Shown here in pieces: positions 38,571 through 45,968 of a stretch of 64,000 nucleotides of DNA. Position 1 is the first letter of the stretch; every line of letters starts with the position of its first letter. Made by a program: the position numbers and the translations under genes. The notes below the pieces were generated by a model that saw nothing but the letters and a program-made list of their open reading frames with translations, ran no database searches and had not been told where the DNA came from. Source of the stretch: Gordonia insulae (lineage in GTDB: Bacteria; Actinomycetota; Actinomycetes; Mycobacteriales; Mycobacteriaceae); the NCBI RefSeq assembly GCF_003855095.1, contig NZ_CP033972.1, forward strand, positions 992,001 through 1,056,000, written 5' to 3'.

Positions 38571-40075
38571 CATCGACCACCATCGAGGACGTCGACGTCG
38601 TGGTCGTGGGCGGTGGGCCGGGTGGCTCGACCGTCGCGACCCTGCTGGCCAAGAGCGGGCATCGGGTGGTCCAGCTGGAGAAGGAGACCTTCCCTCGGTA
38701 CCAGATCGGTGAATCGTTGCTGCCGTCCACGATTCACGGGGTGTGCCGTCTCCTCGGCGTGGATCAGAAGATCAAGGACGCGGGCTTCATGCACAAGCGG
38801 GGCGGAAGCTTCCGTTGGGGTAAGAATCCGGTGCCGTGGAACTTCCTGTTCGCCATCTCGCCGGAGTTCGCGGGCGAAGGCTCCTACGCATACCAGGTCG
38901 AGCGCATGAAATTCGACAACATCCTGCTCGAACACTCCGCCGAATCCGGTGTCGACGTGCGGCAGAACTGCCGGGTCAACGGCACCGAACAGGACGAGAA
39001 CGGACGCGTCGTGGGCGTCCGCTACGTCGACGGTGACCGCGTGGACCGTCATCTGCGGGCGAAATACGTCGTCGACGCCTCGGGCAACACGACCCGGTTG
39101 TCGAAATACGCCGGCGGAGAGCGGATCTACTCGGACTTCTTCCAGAACGTCGCCATCTTCGGCTACTTCGAGAACGGCAAGCGGCTGCCCGCGCCGGACT
39201 CGGGCAACATCCTCTGCGCGGCGTTCGACGAAGGGTGGATGTGGTACATCCCACTGTCGGACACGCTCACCAGCGTCGGCGCCGTCATCTCGAAAGAGAA
39301 GGCGGACAAGCTGAACGCCCAGGAAGAGACGCTGCGCCACTACATCGACCGCTGCGGACTCGTGAAGGACATGCTGGCCGATGCCACCCGGGTGACCGAG
39401 GGCACGTATGGCGAGATCCGTCTGCGCAAGGACTACTCGTACGCCAACACCAGGTTCTGGGGCAACGGCACGGTCCTCGTCGGCGATGCCGCCTGCTTCA
39501 TCGACCCGGTCTTCTCGACGGGCGTGCATCTCGCCACCTATTCCGGTGTGCTGGCCGCGCGGTCGATCAACAGTGTGCTGTCCGGCTCGATGACCGAAGA
39601 ACGGGCCTTCGGAGAGTTCGAGGGGCGCTATCGCCGCGAGTACGCGGTGTTCTACGAGTTCCTCTCCGCGTTCTACGACATGGAGCAGTCCGAGGACTCG
39701 TACTTCTGGAAGGCACGCAAGGTCACCAACTTCGACCGCACCGACCTGGCGTCGTTCGTCTCGCTGGTGGCCGGCGGCTACTCGGGTGAAGACGTACTGA
39801 CCGACCCGGACCAGATCATCGAGAAGTTCAGCGCCTCGACCCGGGCGCTCACCGAGGCGACCGAGAAGACCGGCGGCATGGACACCGATTCCGGCCAGCG
39901 GATGGGCCACATGTTCAGTGCGCCGGTCGTGCGCGACGTGATGGAGGAGATGAACGCCTTCCAGGCGCGCGGGGCGTCGGGCGACGGAACGATCGAGCCG
40001 CCGCTGCTCGACGGCGGTCTCGTCCCGTCGGCGGACGGACTCGCCTGGGCCGAACCGGCCACGGTCTCGGTGTGA
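38567..40075 (+). CDS. Flavin-dependent halogenase, carrier-protein-substrate type
   Basis: A 502-residue FADH2-dependent halogenase. The N-terminal FAD motif is GGGPGG (15-20), followed by GESLLPST (48-55). The segment AGFMHKRGGSFRWG supplies the candidate active-site lysine (Lys77) in the context seen in halogenases acting on carrier-bound pyrroles and phenols. The family-specific motif WxWxIP is intact at 224-229 (WMWYIP), and GDAACFIDPVFSTGVH is the second FAD-binding part. WxWxIP blocks monooxygenation, which argues against a plain hydroxylase or geranylgeranyl reductase. It is translationally coupled to the aryl carrier protein, so DHB-S-ArCP is the likely substrate; chlorine or bromine and ring position cannot be read. 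A flavin reductase must be supplied from elsewhere. Confidence 0.88.
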   Translation: MTSTTIEDVDVVVVGGGPGGSTVATLLAKSGHRVVQLEKETFPRYQIGESLLPSTIHGVCRLLGVDQKIKDAGFMHKRGGSFRWGKNPVPWNFLFAISPEFAGEGSYAYQVERMKFDNILLEHSAESGVDVRQNCRVNGTEQDENGRVVGVRYVDGDRVDRHLRAKYVVDASGNTTRLSKYAGGERIYSDFFQNVAIFGYFENGKRLPAPDSGNILCAAFDEGWMWYIPLSDTLTSVGAVISKEKADKLNAQEETLRHYIDRCGLVKDMLADATRVTEGTYGEIRLRKDYSYANTRFWGNGTVLVGDAACFIDPVFSTGVHLATYSGVLAARSINSVLSGSMTEERAFGEFEGRYRREYAVFYEFLSAFYDMEQSEDSYFWKARKVTNFDRTDLASFVSLVAGGYSGEDVLTDPDQIIEKFSASTRALTEATEKTGGMDTDSGQRMGHMFSAPVVRDVMEEMNAFQARGASGDGTIEPPLLDGGLVPSADGLAWAEPATVSV

Positions 40076-40121
40076 TCCGTCCGAATCGACGCGTGGCCGC
40101 GAGACCCGCTCTTGCGCCGTG

Positions 40122-41420
40122 ATGCTCACCCAATTGGCGATCATCCTCGGCGCCGCGGTGGTGCTGGGGATGATCGCCCGCCGGGTGGGCCTGCCCGCGA
40201 TGGTCGGCGAACTCCTCGCCGGTGTCGTGCTGGGCCCGTCGCTGTTGGGCTGGGTCTGGCCCGACGGGGCGGCGAACCTCTTTCCCGACAACGGTGACCC
40301 GTCGGCACTGGTGACCGGCATCGGGCAACTCGGCGTCCTGCTCTTGGTGGGACTCGCGGCCGCGGAACTCGACTCCGGTGTGCTGCGGGCCCGCCGCCGG
40401 GTCATCGCTTCGGTCAGCGTGTGGTCGTTCGCCATCCCGCTTGCCTGCGGGATCGGTGTGGGCTTTCTTGTGCCGGAACGATTTCACGGCGCGGAGTCGA
40501 CCGCGCTGGAGTTCGCGCTCCTGCTCGGCACCGCCATGTCGGTCAGTGCGATCCCCGTGATCGCGAAGATCCTCACCGACCTCGACCTGCTCCGCAAGGA
40601 GATCGGTCAGGTGATCCTGAGCGCCGGCACGCTCAGCGACGTCGGCGCCTGGATGTTGCTGGCCATGGTGTCGGCGATGGCCACCGTCGGCCTGCGCGGA
40701 TGGCAACTCCCGCTGACCGGGATCTCCCTGGTGGCGGTGGTGACGGCAACCTGGTTGTTGCGCCCGTGGGTTCGGAAAGGGCTGGACCGCCTGGAGGGTT
40801 CGGCGCACGGCGGGTACGTCAACGCGATCGTCGTCGTCCTCATCGTCGGGGCCGCCGCGGTGACCGACGCACTCCATCTCGAGGCCGCACTGGGCGCGTT
40901 CCTGGCGGGCCTGATGGTCGGCCGCCGTGGCAGCGGGGTGCTCGCACCCCTGCAAACCGTCACCACGGCGGTCCTCGCACCCGTCTTCCTCGCCACGGCC
41001 GGGCTGCATCTGGATCTCACGCTGCTGGGTGAGTCGGCCACCGCGCTGCTGGCCGCGGTCGTCCTCGTCGTCGCGGTGAGCACCAAGCTCGCCGGCGGAT
41101 ACGTCGGGGCCCGGCTGGCCGGCGTCGGCCACTGGGAGGCGATGGCGCTGGGCTCGGGACTCAATGCCCGCGGGATCGTCGAGATCATCCTCGCGGCGAT
41201 CGGTCTGCAACTCGGCGTGTTCACCGACCCCGTCTACGCGATCATCGTGCTGCTCGCCCTGACGACGTCGATCATGGCCGGGCCGATGCTGGTGTTCACC
41301 ACGCGCCGATTCGAGTCGGCATCAGTGCCCGCGCAGCGTGCCGAGGCATCGACGAACGGGCCGCGGCACGCGGATTCGATGGGGAACATGGCGGTGCCGC
41401 CGCCCGCCCGCCGCTCGTGA
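40122..41420 (+). CDS. CPA2-type cation/proton antiporter (KefB/NapA-like)
   Basis: A 432-residue integral membrane protein with about 12 hydrophobic segments. The opening GMIARRVGLPAMVGELLAGVVLGPSLLG is the classic Na+/H+ exchanger motif, and LSDVGAWMLLAMV, AALGAFLAGLMVGRR and GLNARGIVEI are further family segments. The soluble nucleotide-binding TrkA domain of KefB/C is absent. It follows the halogenase by 46 bases and is followed by an iron box, so it may be read through from the halogenase promoter. Ions, precursor efflux or simple hitchhiking are all possible roles. GTG 40119 directly before the ATG is an alternative start. Confidence 0.82.
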   Translation: MLTQLAIILGAAVVLGMIARRVGLPAMVGELLAGVVLGPSLLGWVWPDGAANLFPDNGDPSALVTGIGQLGVLLLVGLAAAELDSGVLRARRRVIASVSVWSFAIPLACGIGVGFLVPERFHGAESTALEFALLLGTAMSVSAIPVIAKILTDLDLLRKEIGQVILSAGTLSDVGAWMLLAMVSAMATVGLRGWQLPLTGISLVAVVTATWLLRPWVRKGLDRLEGSAHGGYVNAIVVVLIVGAAAVTDALHLEAALGAFLAGLMVGRRGSGVLAPLQTVTTAVLAPVFLATAGLHLDLTLLGESATALLAAVVLVVAVSTKLAGGYVGARLAGVGHWEAMALGSGLNARGIVEIILAAIGLQLGVFTDPVYAIIVLLALTTSIMAGPMLVFTTRRFESASVPAQRAEASTNGPRHADSMGNMAVPPPARRS

Positions 41421-41468
41421 TCGTGCGTGTGCCACGGCGGTGAGGGCGATGCAGCAAGCGCATCGTGC

Positions 41469-41487
41469 TTAGGATAGTCTTACCTAC
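41469..41487. promoter_or_regulatory. Probable IdeR/DtxR iron box before the ornithine hydroxylase
   Basis: TTAGGATAGTCTTACCTAC matches 15 of 19 consensus positions. It lies 103 bases before the start chosen for the ornithine N-hydroxylase, in the 170-base gap after the antiporter gene. Confidence 0.8.
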
Positions 41488-41576
41488 AGTCTGGCGAACG
41501 AGCGCGTCCTGCCGGATGACGCGGTCACACACGACGCTGCGGCCCACCAGGGCGACGCACCGTCTCACAACGACCC

Positions 41577-41583
41577 AGAGGAG
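41577..41583 (+). promoter_or_regulatory. Ribosome binding site deciding the hydroxylase start
   Basis: AGAGGAG sits 7 bases before TTG 41591. It favours this TTG over the far-upstream in-frame starts, which would add about 40 Arg/Thr-rich residues lacking homology to the family. Confidence 0.7.
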
Positions 41584-41590
41584 CAAACGC

Positions 41591-42925
41591 TTGTGCAGTG
41601 ACTATTCCCCCGTGGTCGATCTGGTCGGCATCGGGTTCGGACCCTCGAATCTGGCGCTGGCGATCGCGATCGAGGAGCACAATCTCACCGCCGGTCCGCA
41701 CGAGACGGTCGCCGCGCGGTTCTTCGAGAAGAAGGACGCATTCGGGTGGCACTCGGGCATGCTGTTGCCCGGCACGACGATGCAGGTGTCCTTTCTGAAG
41801 GACCTGGCCACGCAGCGCAACGCGCGCAGCGCCTACACCTTTCTCAGCTACCTCGCCGAGCGAGGGCGGTTGACCCACTTCATCAATCGGCAGGACTTCT
41901 TCCCGTTGCGTGCGGAGTTCCACGACTATCTGTGCTGGGCCGCCGATCGGGTCGACCTCCCGGTGGAGTACTCCACCGAGGTGACCGGTGTGCGATGGGC
42001 GGATGGCCACTTCGAGGTCACCTCGAGGTCGCAGGGCGTGGTCCGGGCGCGCAATGTTGTCCTGGGCGGCGGTCTCCGATCGAAACTGCCCGCAGGTATC
42101 TCCGCCGGCCCCCGTGTCTTCCACAACCATCAGATGCTGTCCCGGTTCGCGGACGTGCCGAGTCACCACCACCGTCGTTACGCGGTGATCGGCGCGGGAC
42201 AGAGCGCGGCCGAGGTGGCCGCCTACCTGCACGATGAGACCGACGCGGAGATCCATGCCGTCTTCGCCAAGTACGGGTACACACCGGCCGACGACAGTCC
42301 GTATGCGAACCGCGTCTTCGACCCCGAGGCCGTCGACGAGTACTTCTCGGCCGACCCGGCATGGCGCGAGCGCCTGCTGCACTATCACCGCAGCACCAAC
42401 TACTCGGCCGTGGATCCGGTCCTGATCGAGGATCTGTACCGACGTGAGTACACCGAGAGGGTCGACGGTGCTCGTCGACTCTTCGTCCACGGCGCCAGCG
42501 AGATCGTCGAACTGGACGAGACCGACGACGCCACGCGCATCCGGATCATCAACCGGCTCACCGGTTCCGAGACCGTACTGGAGTGCGACGCGGTGATCTT
42601 CGCCACCGGGTTCGAGCCGACGCCGTTGTCCGACATGGTCGGTGATCTCGCCGCCCACTGCCAGGAGGATCGACATGGTCGTCCGGTGCTGGATCGCCAG
42701 TACCGCGTGCAGACCGACGATGTGGTCGGCGGGCAGATCTTCGTCCAGGGCAACTCCGAACACACCCATGGCCTGACGTCGACGTTGCTGTCGAACGTCG
42801 CGATCCGCTCCGGTGAGATCGTGCACGCCATCGTCGACGGCCGTGCACTGGTGTCCGCGGGCACGGTGCCGGACATGGTCGACGTGTCGGGGGAGCCCGC
42901 GAACAGTCGGGACGGGTTCCGGTGA
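41591..42925 (+). CDS. L-ornithine N5-monooxygenase (PvdA/SidA/IucD family)
   Basis: A 444-residue flavin N-hydroxylase that makes N5-hydroxyornithine (or N6-hydroxylysine), the hydroxamate precursor. The FAD motif is GIGFGPSN (residues 13-20), the NADPH-binding motif is VIGAGQSAAE, and the family signature ATGFEP lies near residue 340. FHSGMLLPG/MQVSFLKDL-type segments (here WHSGMLLPGTTMQVSFLKDL) form the substrate/flavin pocket. The hydroxyornithine code in NRPS C supports ornithine as the substrate. An iron box lies upstream, and the stop overlaps the next gene by four bases. Confidence 0.92.
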   Translation: MCSDYSPVVDLVGIGFGPSNLALAIAIEEHNLTAGPHETVAARFFEKKDAFGWHSGMLLPGTTMQVSFLKDLATQRNARSAYTFLSYLAERGRLTHFINRQDFFPLRAEFHDYLCWAADRVDLPVEYSTEVTGVRWADGHFEVTSRSQGVVRARNVVLGGGLRSKLPAGISAGPRVFHNHQMLSRFADVPSHHHRRYAVIGAGQSAAEVAAYLHDETDAEIHAVFAKYGYTPADDSPYANRVFDPEAVDEYFSADPAWRERLLHYHRSTNYSAVDPVLIEDLYRREYTERVDGARRLFVHGASEIVELDETDDATRIRIINRLTGSETVLECDAVIFATGFEPTPLSDMVGDLAAHCQEDRHGRPVLDRQYRVQTDDVVGGQIFVQGNSEHTHGLTSTLLSNVAIRSGEIVHAIVDGRALVSAGTVPDMVDVSGEPANSRDGFR

Positions 42926-43782
42926 CCCGCGCCGATTCCGCCCCGCTCGATCTCACGCCGGACCCCGCCGAGATCCGGTTGACCATGTACGACCTCGAGC
43001 CCCGCACGGTCGAGGTGGTCGAGACCACCGATCTCAGTGCGGAGATGCGTCGCGTGCGGTTCGCGATCACCGCGCCCGAGGAGTTCCATTTCGTAGAAAT
43101 GGCCACCGACGACCACATCAAGCTGTTCTTCCCGGACGCGGAGACCGGCGAGATCGTCATGCCCGGAATCGGTCCGGAGGGCATGCGCCTCCCGGCGGAG
43201 GGCCGCCATCCGATCTATCGGGACTACACCGTGCGTGCCTACGATCGCGCCGCGGGGCTGCTGGACGTCGACTTCGTCCTGCACACCCACGGGGTGGCCG
43301 GTTCCTGGGCGATGAGCGCGCGTCCCGGCGAGCGCCTGGGCATGCTCGGGCCGCGCGGCTCCACCATCTTCCCGACGGGTTATGACTGGTATCTGCTCGG
43401 CGCCGACGACACCGCGTTGCCCGCGTTGACGCGCTGGTTGGAGGAGCTGCCCGCCGACAAGCCGGTCATCGCCTTCGTCGAAGTGTCCGGTCCGGCTGCC
43501 GAGATCGAGCTCCCGGCTCGCGCCGGCGCCGAAGTGCATGTGCTGCATCGTGGTTCGGCTGCACCGGGTAACAGCACCCTGCTGTATGAGGCGATTCGCG
43601 ATCACCCTCTGCCGGGTGGGGACTTCTTCAGCTGGGTGGCCGGGGAGGCCAATTCGCTCAAGCCGGTCCGCCGCCATCTGCGGCGCGAACTCGGGCTGCC
43701 GAAGCAACGCGTCAAGGTCGACGGCTATTGGCGGGCGGGAACGGTCAACCTGGACCACCACGAGGCCGACGGCGAGGACTGA
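42922..43782 (+). CDS. Siderophore-interacting protein, ferric-siderophore reductase (ViuB-like)
   Basis: A 286-residue FAD-binding reductase of the siderophore-interacting protein family, expected to reduce Fe(III) in the imported siderophore and release Fe(II) in the cytosol. The FAD-binding signature RDYTVRAYD lies near residue 100. HTHGVAGSWAMSARPGE follows, as in ViuB, then an NAD(P)H-binding C-terminal half ending FFSWVAGEANSLKPVRRHLR. GTG 42922 overlaps the hydroxylase stop (GTGA), so synthesis of the hydroxamate precursor and iron release are co-translated behind one iron box. Confidence 0.92.
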   Translation: MTRADSAPLDLTPDPAEIRLTMYDLEPRTVEVVETTDLSAEMRRVRFAITAPEEFHFVEMATDDHIKLFFPDAETGEIVMPGIGPEGMRLPAEGRHPIYRDYTVRAYDRAAGLLDVDFVLHTHGVAGSWAMSARPGERLGMLGPRGSTIFPTGYDWYLLGADDTALPALTRWLEELPADKPVIAFVEVSGPAAEIELPARAGAEVHVLHRGSAAPGNSTLLYEAIRDHPLPGGDFFSWVAGEANSLKPVRRHLRRELGLPKQRVKVDGYWRAGTVNLDHHEADGED

Positions 43783-43816
43783 GTCGCCGTCCGGCCAGAA
43801 CGCGACCGAGGCCCGG

Positions 43817-44767
43817 CTATCCGATCAGCGGCGCGAGGGTCTGGCCCAGCAGTGACACCCGTCCCGGGACATGTCCGTTGGCCGGCGCGTTGACGGTGAC
43901 GCCGTCGATCCCGGTCGCCAGCAACTCGCCGAAGCGTGCGGCCACCTCGTCCGAGTCGCCGACGATGGTCGACTCCCGGCGCACCTCGGCGGCCGGATTC
44001 CGCGCCAGGTAGGCCTCGAACTCCGCGACCGCCTCATCATGGGTCGGTGCGATACATGCCGACGTCTGCAGACTGACCGTGATCTCGGAGCGGTTGCGGC
44101 CGAGCCGCTCACAGTGGCCGGCCAGCGCGTCGAGTTTGCGGCCGATGTCCCCGACTGCGCAGATCAGGTTCGATTCGTCCGCGTACTGGGCGACCATCCG
44201 CAGCGTCTTGCGTTCGCCGCCACCCCCGATCATCACCGGGATCTTCGAGAGCGGCGCAGGCACATTCATCGCCTCGTCGACCTGGTACCACTTCCCGTCG
44301 AGGCTCGGCGTGGACCTGTTCAGCATTCCGAGCACGATCTGCAGCGATTCCTCCAGTTTCTCGAATCGGTCCGTGAAGGTGCCGAACTCGTAGCCGAGGG
44401 AGTCGTGTTCGAGCTCGAACCAGCCTGCGCCGATACCCAACTGACCGCGGCCGCCGGACACCACGTCGAGGGCGGTGACAGTCTTGGCGAGCAGCGTCGG
44501 GTGCCGATAGGTGTTGCCGGTGACGAGCGCTGACAGTCGCACCTCGGTCGTGTGCTGTGCGAGCGCGGACAGCAGCGTGTAGCACTCGAACATCGCCTCG
44601 TCCGGGGAGCCGAGGATGGGCAGTTGGTAGAAGTGGTCCATCACCAGGACCGTGTCGAATCCGGACCGTTCCGCCTCGACGGCCTGCGCGACGACCGTCG
44701 GGAAGAGTTGGTCGGCGGCGACGTCGGGGTAGGTGAAATTGGGGATCTGGTAGCCGAGTCTGGTCAC
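43817..44767 (-). CDS. LLM-class F420-dependent oxidoreductase
   Basis: A 316-residue luciferase-like TIM-barrel enzyme starting at GTG 44767. The opening YQIPNFTYPDVAADQLFPTVVAQAVEAERSGFDTV, the GGRGQLGIGAGWFELEH segment and IPVMIGGGGERKTL are typical of the actinobacterial F420-dependent LLM branch. The physiological substrate cannot be read. It converges on the siderophore reductase gene (34 bases apart) and lies 39 bases after the nucleoside hydrolase on the same strand, with which it may be co-transcribed. Confidence 0.85.
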   Translation of the reverse strand: MTRLGYQIPNFTYPDVAADQLFPTVVAQAVEAERSGFDTVLVMDHFYQLPILGSPDEAMFECYTLLSALAQHTTEVRLSALVTGNTYRHPTLLAKTVTALDVVSGGRGQLGIGAGWFELEHDSLGYEFGTFTDRFEKLEESLQIVLGMLNRSTPSLDGKWYQVDEAMNVPAPLSKIPVMIGGGGERKTLRMVAQYADESNLICAVGDIGRKLDALAGHCERLGRNRSEITVSLQTSACIAPTHDEAVAEFEAYLARNPAAEVRRESTIVGDSDEVAARFGELLATGIDGVTVNAPANGHVPGRVSLLGQTLAPLIG

Positions 44768-44806
44768 ATCTCGACGCTACTCCCGTGGTGGTGCGGATGC
44801 CCCCGA

Positions 44807-45856
44807 TCAGCGGGTCGCTGTGGGTGCATTGTCGGAATTGCCGGATGGTGCAAACGATCTGGCGAACTCCGCGATCGTGCCCAGCAGTTCGTCGAAGACC
44901 GCGTCGACGTCTGTCGCCATGGCGATCCGCGCGTTGGGTTCGCCGGTCATCGACCGCTCGTCGGCCACCGTCATGCCCCGGGTGAGCGTGCCGGTCAGCT
45001 CCACACCGACCCGGGCGGGGATGGTGGTCACGATGTCGGGCGCCAGCGCGACGAGCGCGGCGAAGGGGTCGTGCAGATGGGCGATGTATCCCTCGTCATG
45101 TGCGTGGTGGAACTCGAGGTAGAAGCGCAGCGCATCGGTGACGTGCCGTATCAGCACGTTGTCGGCCACCGAGCGCAGGCCGAGCTCGTCGCCGGCATCG
45201 GGGCATTCGACCGGATTGCTGCCCGCCGCCGCGGCCAGCCGGACGAGGTGGTCGGGCGTCAGAGCCACCGACTCGGTGAGGTCGAGCGGACAGATGATCG
45301 GCGGTTGCACGCCGGCGGCGTCGAAGACCTCGGCGGCCGCCTCTGGATCCACCGCGACATTCCACTCCGACGTGGGGGTGGTGTTGCCGTGCACATGGAA
45401 TGCACCGCCCATGGTCACCAGCCGGGCCAGTCGGTGGGGCAGGCCGGGATCCCGGCGCACCGCCGCGGCCAGCGACGTCAGTGGACCCGTCACCAGCCCG
45501 ATCAGTTCGCCGGGGTACGTCGCGGCGGCCTCGATCCAGGCGTCCGCGGAGTCGAGGGGGCTCGGCGACAGCATGCTCGGGGACAGCTCGGCGTAGCCGA
45601 CGCCGAGCGGACCGTGGGTGTCCTCGGTGGTCATCAGTTCGGCGACCAGCGGTGTGGCCGAACCGATGTGAACCGGGATGTCCGTGCGGCCACACAGCTC
45701 GAGCCAGGCCAGATTGTTGGCGGCGACGACGTCGACCGGGACGTTGCCGGCCGTGGAAGCGATGCCGATGAGGTCCACGTCGCGGCGCGCGAGCAGATAC
45801 AGGAGGGCGAGAGAGTCGTCGATCCCGGTGTCGCAGTCGAAGAAGAGGCGGGTCAC
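44807..45856 (-). CDS. Inosine-uridine preferring nucleoside hydrolase
   Basis: A 349-residue N-ribohydrolase. The N-terminal calcium/ribose-binding signature DCDTGIDD (residues 8-15) is intact, and GPLTSLAAAVRRDP and MGGAFHVHGNTTPTSEWNVAVDPEAA carry further active-site positions. It splits purine or pyrimidine nucleosides into base and ribose for salvage. The start is GTG 45856. The 112-base region between it and the divergent M23 lipoprotein contains several GTATC/GTACC repeats of unknown role. Confidence 0.9.
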   Translation of the reverse strand: MTRLFFDCDTGIDDSLALLYLLARRDVDLIGIASTAGNVPVDVVAANNLAWLELCGRTDIPVHIGSATPLVAELMTTEDTHGPLGVGYAELSPSMLSPSPLDSADAWIEAAATYPGELIGLVTGPLTSLAAAVRRDPGLPHRLARLVTMGGAFHVHGNTTPTSEWNVAVDPEAAAEVFDAAGVQPPIICPLDLTESVALTPDHLVRLAAAAGSNPVECPDAGDELGLRSVADNVLIRHVTDALRFYLEFHHAHDEGYIAHLHDPFAALVALAPDIVTTIPARVGVELTGTLTRGMTVADERSMTGEPNARIAMATDVDAVFDELLGTIAEFARSFAPSGNSDNAPTATR

Positions 45857-45968
45857 CCGGCCATTGTCCCCGGTAACGGTCCTGACGTGCGATCGGGGAC
45901 ATTACGATCTCCGTACCCGGGTATCCCCGTATCCGGTATCGACGTATGCCCGGCAGAATCGAGAGTCG

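Noticed and set aside
38567..40075. Geranylgeranyl reductase or plain FAD monooxygenase
   Set aside because: The intact WxWxIP motif and the GESLLP and AGFMHKRGG contexts are specific to flavin-dependent halogenases.
38546..40435. Minus-strand frame of 629 codons opposite the halogenase
   Set aside because: Shadow frame; the plus strand encodes an intact halogenase with all motifs.
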